A stretch of DNA of 34,660 nt from positions 1-34,660 of IMG/VR virus record IMGVR_UViG_3300028114_000046. The stretch is one strand, 5' to 3'. The position numbers were made by a program, and so were the translations under genes. Shown one piece after another: positions 29,243 through 34,539 of this stretch. Each line of letters begins with the position of its first letter. Position 1 is the first letter of the stretch. This stretch comes from a virus. Below the pieces are notes generated by a model. The model was not told the origin of the DNA. It did no database searches and saw only the letters and a program-made list of their open reading frames with translations.

Positions 29243-29316
29243 CGATCCCAACGGGACTTGAACCCGTAGCCTTTACCGTGACAGGGTAACGATCTGACCA
29301 ATTGATCTATGGGACC
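29243..29316 (-). tRNA. tRNA-Asp (anticodon GTC)
   Basis: A full cloverleaf on the minus strand: acceptor GGTCCCA/TGGGATC (one G-T pair), anticodon stem TTACC/GGTAA with loop CTGTCAC giving GTC, T-arm ACGGG-TTCAAGT-CCCGT, discriminator G. CCA is not encoded. It follows the DUF932 gene and a GAGCA hairpin by a few bases and is probably processed from that transcript. Confidence 0.92.
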
Positions 29317-29320
29317 AGCG

Positions 29321-29344
29321 GAGCAGTTTTAAATCTTGCTCAGG
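29321..29344 (-). repeat. 3' GAGCA hairpin element, copy 2
   Basis: In mRNA sense CCTGAGCAAG...AAAACTGCTC; GAGCA pairs with TGCTC. It lies nine bases after the DUF932 stop and ends four bases before tRNA-Asp, so it might guide 5' processing of the tRNA. Confidence 0.65.
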
Positions 29345-29353
29345 ATTTTATTG

Positions 29354-30370
29354 CTAAACTATTTGTAAAGTATTTTGAACAATACTTAGCAAACGATTTT
29401 TCTCTGCGTTAATTGCAGGGTCAAATCCAGAAGCAGCAGCAAACATGCTTTCGCTATTACCACCACGAGCAGAACGATACCAGTCTAAACGCTCAGTAAG
29501 TGCATTAAACGCACCCCACGCATTACCGCTAATCATTCCATTATATTCACCAGTGTAAATATCGTTAATCATATCTACCTTGTTTTCCCATTTCTTTACA
29601 GCACCCTTAGTATCTAAATCAGGCTTAGGGTAAGCAGCAAGAATAATGTCGTTGAAATCCTTAGCAGAGATTTCTTTTGCTATCATAGCATGAGCCATTT
29701 TATCAAACTCAGTCATGTAAGCGTTAGCCATGCCTAGTGCTTGACGAGCAACAGTTATCTTGCCCTCAGCAGTTTGGGTATGACGGATTTTGAAAGATTG
29801 CTTTACGCCATCTTTTTTCTTAGTGCGATTAAGTGCCACATTAAGAGTGTTAGCGCACACAACACGAACAGGTGTTATGCTTGCTTGAATAGCGATTGAA
29901 CCATCATGGCTAGTGTTAATAAGTAAATAAGTCTTAACAACATCAGCAACGCCGTTAGGGTCTAATACAGTTTCACGCTCTAATGCTAATGAGCCAAATA
30001 CTACACGACCACCACGAATTGAGCCAGCAGTTTCCCAGCGACCCCCACCATCAAGAATGTTATCACCAAATGAGAATAAGTCCTCATTTTGTAGTGGAAC
30101 ATAACGCTCACCAACAATTCCCAAAACATCAGTTTGGGTTTTATCAGTAGGGTTAGTGCGAACTACATATTGGTAAGATTTATCAGATACTAAACTAGCA
30201 GGGATTTCTAAATCCTCTAGTCTAACATTCCAATTATTTAAGTTAGCAGCAACTAACATTTCGTTAGTATTTTTCTCAGTATCAAATACAGTACCAAGAT
30301 TGTGCCAAGCAGGTTCACGGAATGATGCAAAACTTGCAACACCGTTTTGAGTTTCTAACTCATGAGCCAT
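29354..30370 (-). CDS. DUF932 phage/plasmid-like protein
   Basis: A 338-residue protein of the DUF932 (TIGR03299) family: AHELETQNGVASFASFREPAW with HNLGTVF at the start, GIVGERYVPLQNEDLFSF and RVVCANTLNVAL in the body, and an ending rich in Asn and Ala. Common in phages and plasmids; function unknown, sometimes placed near DNA replication or anti-defence genes. GAAAGGATAAAA precedes the ATG. Its base composition is less AT-rich than the left half of the window. Confidence 0.9.
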   Translation of the reverse strand: MAHELETQNGVASFASFREPAWHNLGTVFDTEKNTNEMLVAANLNNWNVRLEDLEIPASLVSDKSYQYVVRTNPTDKTQTDVLGIVGERYVPLQNEDLFSFGDNILDGGGRWETAGSIRGGRVVFGSLALERETVLDPNGVADVVKTYLLINTSHDGSIAIQASITPVRVVCANTLNVALNRTKKKDGVKQSFKIRHTQTAEGKITVARQALGMANAYMTEFDKMAHAMIAKEISAKDFNDIILAAYPKPDLDTKGAVKKWENKVDMINDIYTGEYNGMISGNAWGAFNALTERLDWYRSARGGNSESMFAAASGFDPAINAEKNRLLSIVQNTLQIV

Positions 30371-30396
30371 TTTTATCCTTTCGGTTGTTTTAACTA

Positions 30397-30425
30397 AGTT
30401 TATCAGTCATGGGTGACAATGTCAA
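30397..30425 (-). promoter_or_regulatory. Promoter of the DUF932 gene
   Basis: TTGACA (complement of 30420-30425), 17 bases ending TGA, TAAACT (complement of 30397-30402). Leader of about 27 bases with a ribosome site. Confidence 0.8.
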
Positions 30426-30509
30426 CTAGGATTAGGGAAAATGGTTTAATCTTCTTAAATGGTATAAATCGGACATTTCAGGCCCCCCGAGTTTTATTGC
30501 AAAGAGGTG

Positions 30510-30533
30510 GAGCCTTTTATGATCATGCTCAGG
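30510..30533 (-). repeat. 3' GAGCA hairpin element, copy 3
   Basis: In mRNA sense CCTGAGCATGATCATAAAAG followed by GCTC. It is nearly identical to copy 1. The region 30540-30610 upstream of it also folds: CTGGC/GCCAG around 30550 and TTTGATAG/CTATCAAA around 30580-30600. The whole 30426-30634 gap is best read as the structured 3' end of the 31099 gene's mRNA. Confidence 0.6.
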
Positions 30534-30634
30534 ATCTTTGGCCCCTTATTTATACTGGCTGTACCGTGGCCAGTTTTTTGATAGCCCCCTATCAAATTTA
30601 CGTGGTCCCTGCAGCGATTGCTACAGATCTCTTG

Positions 30635-31099
30635 TTAGTTCTCCTCTAATGAAACATCGTCCACAGTAAGGTCTGCCTCATAGTCATATGAACTTAAATC
30701 TGCTTCAATACTTACACTGCTCAGATCAAAGTTTTCAATTTCATCTAATGGAATGCTAATTGTTCCACTGAATGTAACAGTTCCATAGACACTCATTTCT
30801 TTAACAGGATTAAGTTTAAAGTGCTCTGCTAGCGCTTTAAGCACCTCTTCTTTATCGTAGTTAGGGTCATACCATTCAGGTATTTGTTGCTCTAACCATT
30901 CAATGTCTTCACGGCGTTCTCTTGCTACATCAGCATTAGTTCTGCCTCTATGTAATTGCCACTCAATTTCAGTAACCTTATCCGTCATGAATGTAGGGCT
31001 TTCAGGTGCTGCGTAGGTTTCAGGTATAGCCTTGTAGGTCACAAGTAGATTAGGGTTGTATGGAACAGATAACTGCTCCTGTGTCATTGTTTCACTCAT
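30635..31099 (-). CDS. Unknown 154-residue acidic protein
   Basis: The ATG at 31099 (MSETMTQEQL) is preferred to a start at 31156 because the promoter lies between them and AGAGGAAC precedes it. Product has IEWQLHRGRTNADVARERRE and EWLEQQIPEWYDPNYDKEEV, then an acidic beta-like C-terminus (SYDYEADLTVDDVSLEEN). Function unknown; the repetitive acidic tail could bind a basic partner. Confidence 0.7.
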   Translation of the reverse strand: MSETMTQEQLSVPYNPNLLVTYKAIPETYAAPESPTFMTDKVTEIEWQLHRGRTNADVARERREDIEWLEQQIPEWYDPNYDKEEVLKALAEHFKLNPVKEMSVYGTVTFSGTISIPLDEIENFDLSSVSIEADLSSYDYEADLTVDDVSLEEN

Positions 31100-31127
31100 A
31101 GGGGTTCCTCTTTCTTTGGTTAATATA

Positions 31128-31156
31128 ATAATATCAGGATGATTGGGGAAATGCAA
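31128..31156 (-). promoter_or_regulatory. Promoter of the 31099 gene
   Basis: TTGCAT (complement of 31151-31156), 17 bases beginning TTCCCCA and ending TGA, TATTAT (complement of 31128-31133). Leader of about 22 bases. Confidence 0.7.
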
Positions 31157-31173
31157 GTCCAGTTCTTAATTAG

Positions 31174-31204
31174 TCTCACATAATGAGATGTGATTTAGAT
31201 CACG
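31174..31204. promoter_or_regulatory. TCTCA palindrome abutting CRP/GlxR-like site 2
   Basis: TCTCA-N5-TGAGA at 31174-31188 is followed directly by TGTGATTTAGATCACG at 31189-31204, one mismatch to TGTGANNTANNTCACA. Both lie upstream of the 31099 promoter. The same pair of motifs occurs at 32333-32372. Confidence 0.6.
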
Positions 31205-31213
31205 TTGCCTCGG

Positions 31214-31229
31214 CCCCGCTTTTGCGGGG
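31214..31229 (-). terminator. GC-rich tetraloop hairpin
   Basis: CCCCGC-TTTT-GCGGGG. On the minus strand it follows CTGCTCACTTTTTAATT, i.e. it lies after a possible termination point. No U-run follows it on the minus strand. It may be a barrier or 3'-end stabiliser between the 31490 and 31099 units. Confidence 0.45.
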
Positions 31230-31240
31230 AATTAAAAAGT

Positions 31241-31265
31241 GAGCAGTTTAGAACTCATGCTCAGG
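31241..31265 (-). repeat. 3' GAGCA hairpin element, copy 4
   Basis: In mRNA sense CCTGAGCATGAGTTC...CTGCTC followed by ACTTTTT. This copy has a T-tract and could terminate transcription of the 31490 gene. Confidence 0.65.
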
Positions 31266-31269
31266 AGTC

Positions 31270-31318
31270 TTATCTCAGGAATAACTTAGCAATTAAGCCA
31301 AGTGCTTATCAGAGATAA
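31270..31318 (-). ncRNA. Structured RNA with alternative pairings after the 31490 gene
   Basis: TTATCTC (complement of 31312-31318) can pair with GAGATAA (complement of 31270-31276) as an outer stem, enclosing ACTTGGC-TTAATT-GCTAAGT (seven pairs including one G-U). Alternatively TTATC pairs locally with GATAA. It begins two bases after the stop codon. Confidence 0.4.
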
Positions 31319-31319
31319 A

Positions 31320-31490
31320 TTATTTAGTTGTGCTTACCATAGCAAGGCGTTGTGCGCCATTTGCCATGCGTAGCGATACTCTAGTAAGTTTAGAGTTAAT
31401 AGGTGAGAACTTTACAATTCTACCTGTAACGCCTGTTTTACTAGTGGTGAATAAATCACCAATTTGATAAGTGTATCCGCCTAGTGTCAT
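31320..31490 (-). CDS. 56-residue SH3/KOW-like protein, paralog A
   Basis: MTLGGYTYQIGDLFTTSKTG then VTGRIVKFSPINSKLTRVSL. TY-x-[IV]GD-x-[FY]T-x-x-K-x-x-[IV]TG-x-I aligns throughout with the 32089 protein. A short all-beta, SH3/KOW-like barrel that might bind RNA or protein is likely. AAAAGGAAAATC precedes the ATG; own promoter at 31529. Confidence 0.65.
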   Translation of the reverse strand: MTLGGYTYQIGDLFTTSKTGVTGRIVKFSPINSKLTRVSLRMANGAQRLAMVSTTK

Positions 31491-31528
31491 GATTTTCCTT
31501 TTCTGTTGTGGTGGTTTGTTACTTATTT

Positions 31529-31557
31529 AGTCTAACATATTTTGGGGGAATAATCAA
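31529..31557 (-). promoter_or_regulatory. Promoter of the 31490 gene
   Basis: TTGATT (complement of 31552-31557), 17 bases beginning ATTCCCCCA and ending TGT, TAGACT (complement of 31529-31534). Leader of about 30 bases containing CAACAGAAAAGG. Confidence 0.7.
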
Positions 31558-31571
31558 ATCCCCCCAAACTA

Positions 31572-31994
31572 TTAAAGGTATCTTGCGATAGCGTTGTAGG
31601 TTGAGGTATTAACTGTTTCCTCGTCCGTCATTTTGAGAATACGAATAGCGTTCTCAATTTCCTCTACCATCTCATTGTAAGTATGGCGGTGGATTTCCTC
31701 GTAGTCCTTTTCAGGCTCTTGTGGAAAGTCTTTGCCATCTGTTGTAATATCAAAATCAACATTTAGCGATTTAGTCCATTGACGATAATTGGTGCGTAGG
31801 TTTTCTGCTTTAGCAAAATTAGCAATAGCCCACTCGCCAAGTGATTTTTGCCATGCGTCTTTTGCCAGTTTGTATTTGGCTTCGTATTCATCTTGCTTTG
31901 AGTAGTCAGCCTTTGTCTTTGCTAACTTTGCTTCTAAGGCAGAAATGATTTTAGCCGTAGGGATTTTTACCTGTATTGCTTTGCCTCTTGCCAT
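31572..31994 (-). CDS. Unknown 140-residue helical protein
   Basis: MARGKAIQVKIPTAKIISAL, then a long Lys/Ala-rich helical region (EAKLAKTKADYSKQDEYEAK, KLAKDAWQKSLGEWAIANF) and an acidic helical end (YNEMVEEIENAIRIL). Likely coiled coil. It shares the transcript of the 32253 gene, 95 bases away, with a GAGCA element between. AAAAGGAAAC is its distant ribosome site. Confidence 0.65.
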   Translation of the reverse strand: MARGKAIQVKIPTAKIISALEAKLAKTKADYSKQDEYEAKYKLAKDAWQKSLGEWAIANFAKAENLRTNYRQWTKSLNVDFDITTDGKDFPQEPEKDYEEIHRHTYNEMVEEIENAIRILKMTDEETVNTSTYNAIARYL

Positions 31995-32043
31995 TTGTTT
32001 TTGTTTCCTTTTCTGTTGGTGGGTTTGATGGGGGTATTAAGTT

Positions 32044-32067
32044 GAGCAGTTTTTGGTCATGCTCAGG
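32044..32067 (-). repeat. 3' GAGCA hairpin element, copy 5
   Basis: In mRNA sense CCTGAGCATGACCAAAAACT followed by GCTC. It lies between the 32253 and 31994 genes, with no T-run or promoter after it, so here it cannot be a simple terminator; processing or stabilising fits better. Confidence 0.65.
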
Positions 32068-32088
32068 ACTTTAGCCACTAGGCTAAGA

Positions 32089-32253
32089 TTACTTTGCTGT
32101 CCAAGTTGTCCAGCGAGTTGAGCCATTAACATCTAACTTAACTCTTACTGAGTTTTTGTTAGTTGGCACGATTTCCTTGATTACACCTGTAATCTTAGAT
32201 TTTTGTGATGTGTAGGTATCCCCTACTTTGTATGTTGCGTTTGCTACGGACAT
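32089..32253 (-). CDS. 54-residue SH3/KOW-like protein, paralog B
   Basis: MSVANATYKVGDTYTSQKSK then ITGVIKEIVPTNKNSVRVKL, ending STRWTTWTAK. Paralog of the 31490 product over nearly its whole length. GAAAGGGACAAC precedes the ATG. Together they are a recent or maintained duplication of a mini-protein. Confidence 0.65.
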   Translation of the reverse strand: MSVANATYKVGDTYTSQKSKITGVIKEIVPTNKNSVRVKLDVNGSTRWTTWTAK

Positions 32254-32287
32254 GTTGTCCCTTTCTGTTGGTTGGACTTACTGTTTA

Positions 32288-32316
32288 AGTATAACATTTT
32301 TTGGCTAAAAATACAA
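32288..32316 (-). promoter_or_regulatory. Promoter of the 32253 gene
   Basis: TTGTAT (complement of 32311-32316), 17 bases beginning TTTTAGCCA and ending TGT, TATACT (complement of 32288-32293). Confidence 0.75.
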
Positions 32317-32332
32317 ATTATATTTCTAATAA

Positions 32333-32372
32333 TCTCATATTTTGAGATGTGGTATCTGTGATGTATCTCACA
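32333..32372. promoter_or_regulatory. TCTCA palindrome with perfect CRP/GlxR-like site 3
   Basis: TCTCA-N5-TGAGA at 32333-32347, then TGTGATGTATCTCACA at 32357-32372, a perfect match to TGTGANNTANNTCACA. They lie upstream of the 32253 promoter. Confidence 0.65.
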
Positions 32373-32386
32373 CCACCATACCGAAA

Positions 32387-32401
32387 CGGACATAACGGAC
32401 A
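32387..32401. repeat. Tandem GGACA site, copy 1
   Basis: CGGACATAACGGACA: two GGACA units nine bases apart, in the gap after the Gp88-like gene. The same layout occurs at 33256-33270 before that gene's promoter. Confidence 0.45.
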
Positions 32402-32478
32402 ATTAGTGCCCCATGCCAGCAAACAATAGATAAACAAATATAACTGATAATGCTATTAAAACTTCCAAGCGCTACCCC

Positions 32479-33201
32479 TTATTTTTTAGATGATGAGAAA
32501 ACTATATCGCTCTTAGAGTATACACATAATCCGCATGAAACGCAAGCCGAGCCAGCGCTTGAGATAAGCGGAATGGCTTTTAGATTCTCAGGACACTTAG
32601 CACCAGGTTTATTAAATAACTCTTTCATATCTGCTTGACCTATAGCAAAATTCTTTGCAAGGTATGCAAGACGTACGCCATGATCTTTCTTTAAACTAAC
32701 ACCTATCTCTTTGTTTTCACTATCTGTTGAATAGTATAAAGATAGATTAGGTATACCCTTGAGCGTTACGGCTGCAGCGTGTACTCTAGTGTATACCCAA
32801 AACTTTATATCTGTATTGTTAAGGATGATCTTTTTCCATGCAATGGTGTACGTGTCATTAAAGAAGTCACCGTCCCAATGAATACGGAATAGTAAGGGGG
32901 CATTTTTCTTTTCACAATCTTTTTTAAAATCATTAATCATATTCTGTAATAGATCAATCATGCTAGATTCATCAGCGTCTTTTAATAATTCCCAATTGTG
33001 TAGTAGGTTAGTTCTTACTCCTTTGAATAACTTTTCAAGTTTTCCTGCGTAGCAAACACTTTCACAAACACTAGTGGCACCAGGGCATGAGTAAGCCTTT
33101 CCAGCAGGGAGCCCGAACGTGTTAGCAATTGCGGCTTGCTTTCCATTTTTTGTGACAAGGTTAGCAACTTTTCTGTCGAATGATCGTTTTAATTGGGTCA
33201 T
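32479..33201 (-). CDS. Gp88-like phage protein
   Basis: A 240-residue protein with AYSCPGATSVCESVCYAGK near the N-terminus (three Cys), LLFRIHWDGDFFND, KFWVYTRVHAA, and CPENLK with SAGSACVSCGLCVYSK at the C-terminus. This matches the Gp88 family first seen in mycobacteriophages, whose function is unknown. Seven or more conserved Cys suggest a metal or iron-sulfur site. TATACT is five bases before the ATG. Confidence 0.8.
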   Translation of the reverse strand: MTQLKRSFDRKVANLVTKNGKQAAIANTFGLPAGKAYSCPGATSVCESVCYAGKLEKLFKGVRTNLLHNWELLKDADESSMIDLLQNMINDFKKDCEKKNAPLLFRIHWDGDFFNDTYTIAWKKIILNNTDIKFWVYTRVHAAAVTLKGIPNLSLYYSTDSENKEIGVSLKKDHGVRLAYLAKNFAIGQADMKELFNKPGAKCPENLKAIPLISSAGSACVSCGLCVYSKSDIVFSSSKK

Positions 33202-33206
33202 AATTT

Positions 33207-33235
33207 AGTATAACATTTTTGGGGGAAAAATACAA
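33207..33235 (-). promoter_or_regulatory. Leaderless promoter of the Gp88-like gene
   Basis: TTGTAT (complement of 33230-33235), 17 bases beginning TTTTCCCCCA and ending TGT, TATACT (complement of 33207-33212), five bases, ATG at 33201. Confidence 0.75.
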
Positions 33236-33255
33236 GTATACGTAATTAAGAAAAT

Positions 33256-33270
33256 CGGACAAAATGGACA
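33256..33270. repeat. Tandem GGACA site, copy 2
   Basis: CGGACAAAATGGACA: GGACA units nine bases apart, about 20 bases upstream of the -35 of the Gp88-like gene's promoter. GCCGGGCCC follows, also seen after tRNA-Asp. Confidence 0.45.
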
Positions 33271-33285
33271 TTGCCGGGCCCCGCC

Positions 33286-33525
33286 TTACTGCAACATCAT
33301 TAAATCAAATTGGTCGTATTCGCCAACTTCAATTGTTTCTCTTTCACCAAAATCATTTACAATTTCTAGAGTATATCCATCAGGTAAAGATATAATTTCG
33401 GATATGCAAACTACATCATCACCATGCTGTATAAAATCATTAACCATTAACTGTCCTGCAGTTAATACATCAACTTTAATGTAGTCCATAATAGGAATAA
33501 TATCATCTTTTTCTAATGTTTTCAT
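33286..33525 (-). CDS. Unknown 79-residue acidic protein
   Basis: MKTLEKDDIIPIMDYIKVDV, LTAGQLMVNDFIQHGDDVVC and ISLPDGYTLEIVNDFGERE: a small beta-rich, barrel-like protein. LTAGQLMVNDFI is a sequence type found in several small actinophage proteins. The ATG overlaps the TGA upstream (ATGA), after TTGAGGAAC. Confidence 0.65.
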   Translation of the reverse strand: MKTLEKDDIIPIMDYIKVDVLTAGQLMVNDFIQHGDDVVCISEIISLPDGYTLEIVNDFGERETIEVGEYDQFDLMMLQ

Positions 33526-33614
33526 TGTTCCTCAATTTCTGCTAAGGTTTCCCATAGAATAGGCTCTAGTAGTCTAGCGCATGCGTCTAATTTATCTTGC
33601 AAGTCCTTACTCAT
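33522..33614 (-). CDS. 30-residue helical peptide
   Basis: MSKDLQDKLDACARLLEPIL then ETLAEIEEQ: a single amphipathic helix. It overlaps the preceding gene by eight bases and the next by four (ATGA). Too short for most callers; the overlaps support it. Confidence 0.45.
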   Translation of the reverse strand: MSKDLQDKLDACARLLEPILWETLAEIEEQ

Positions 33615-33903
33615 ATAAGTCCTCATCTGCTGGCTCAATGAACCACTCTAAGTGTGCGTGTGATACTAATGCACTTGCGGTAGTCCAAGTATTACCTTTC
33701 CAAGTAATTTGCACTTCATTAAGATAAGGCAATTCTATTTTACGAGAATAATCTTGCTCATAGTAAGCGTCTATTGCTTCAATGCAAGGTTGCACCATTA
33801 CTGTTGGTATTGGTGGATAGTGATTACCTGTTAGGTGATACTTTAATTGTGTTTCTAAGTCTAGCGTTGTATCCGCTAGACCTATTGCTGTTATGCTTCC
33901 CAT
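33607..33903 (-). CDS. Unknown 98-residue protein
   Basis: MGSITAIGLADTTLDLETQL, NHYPPIPTVMVQPCIEAIDA and EVQITWKGNTWTTASALVSH. YPPIP and the helix after it recall small actinophage proteins of unknown function. It directly follows the upstream stop. Confidence 0.65.
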   Translation of the reverse strand: MGSITAIGLADTTLDLETQLKYHLTGNHYPPIPTVMVQPCIEAIDAYYEQDYSRKIELPYLNEVQITWKGNTWTTASALVSHAHLEWFIEPADEDLYE

Positions 33904-33990
33904 TTATTCGTTCTCCATTTCTAATCCCATTAGTTCCATTTCTTCAGCATAGTCTAATGCTTCTGATACATTATTATCAAATATAAGCAT
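33904..33990 (-). CDS. 28-residue acidic peptide
   Basis: MLIFDNNVSEALDYAEEMEL then MGLEMENE. One acidic helix. TAATG overlap with the upstream gene; ends immediately before the next ATG. Confidence 0.4.
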   Translation of the reverse strand: MLIFDNNVSEALDYAEEMELMGLEMENE

Positions 33991-34199
33991 TATTTTATTA
34001 CCACATTTCCATTAGTATAGAAAGTTTTAGTATACATTTTACCTGTTGGGTCTGACAAGTTATATGTTGCGTATTCTTTAGCAGTTCCATAGTCCACGCA
34101 TTTATCCCATGCGCTAACTGCTTCTAGCATATCGCTAACTCGCAGGGTATGAATTAACTCCCCGTCATAGGAAGTAGTAAGTGAGTAATTATATTCCAT
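33990..34199 (-). CDS. Unknown 69-residue protein
   Basis: The ATG at 34199 (MEYNYSLTTSYDGELIHTLR) is chosen for the TAATG overlap; a TTG five codons earlier is inside the upstream gene. The product contains VSAWDKCVDYGTAKEYATYN and YTKTFYTNGNVVIK. Beta-rich; not recognised. Confidence 0.6.
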   Translation of the reverse strand: MEYNYSLTTSYDGELIHTLRVSDMLEAVSAWDKCVDYGTAKEYATYNLSDPTGKMYTKTFYTNGNVVIK

Positions 34200-34363
34200 T
34201 AGTTTAGTTTCCAATCCATTAGTTCGTCAGCGGAGATAGCGTAAGGATTACACTCGCAAGCCTCACTATCAAAGTCTACATTATTTCCTTGATATATCCA
34301 ACCATAGCCATAGCAGTATTCGTGCTCTAATATATCCATTATTGTTGATTTTACTTTACCCAT
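34199..34363 (-). CDS. Unknown 54-residue protein
   Basis: MGKVKSTIMDILEHEYCYGY and GNNVDFDSEACECNPYAISA with three Cys, possibly metal-binding. GAAGGAACAA is the ribosome site. TAATG overlap with the following gene. Confidence 0.6.
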   Translation of the reverse strand: MGKVKSTIMDILEHEYCYGYGWIYQGNNVDFDSEACECNPYAISADELMDWKLN

Positions 34364-34378
34364 TTGTTCCTTCTTTCT

Positions 34379-34519
34379 TTATATCTTTATCCTATCAGAT
34401 ACGACCGACAAAATCCAATTAGACGCCTTAATCTGGGGAATTTCTGGTGTGTTTTTAATCACATCATAAACGCTGTGGATAACTTGCGACACGCCACCCG
34501 CGCCGGGGCCCCCGAACAT
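34379..34519 (-). CDS. Unknown 46-residue protein
   Basis: MFGGPGAGGVSQVIHSVYDV then IKNTPEIPQIKASNWILSVV. The Gly-rich first ten residues are encoded by an unusually GC-rich stretch (34490-34516). No good ribosome site is seen. The frame is otherwise clean and fits between neighbouring genes with 20-base gaps. Confidence 0.45.
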   Translation of the reverse strand: MFGGPGAGGVSQVIHSVYDVIKNTPEIPQIKASNWILSVVSDRIKI

Positions 34520-34539
34520 TTGTTCTAAAAGCGTTTTAT

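Noticed and set aside
30413-30649. Rightward frame of 78 codons with a hydrophobic end, opposite the DUF932 promoter
   Set aside because: It starts at a GTG with no ribosome site or promoter, crosses a GAGCA element and two hairpins that belong to the leftward 3' region, and ends inside the 31099 gene.
32450-32638. Rightward frame opposite the Gp88-like gene
   Set aside because: The opposite strand carries a well-supported protein with conserved Cys motifs; this frame has no start signals.
34449-34465. GTGTGTTTTTAATCACA as a fourth CRP-like site
   Set aside because: One half-site mismatch, no central TA, and it lies within a coding frame rather than upstream of a promoter.
34474-34482. TGTGGATAA, a perfect DnaA-box core
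   Set aside because: Only one copy is visible and it lies inside the 34379-34519 coding frame; no AT-rich unwinding region or further boxes accompany it.
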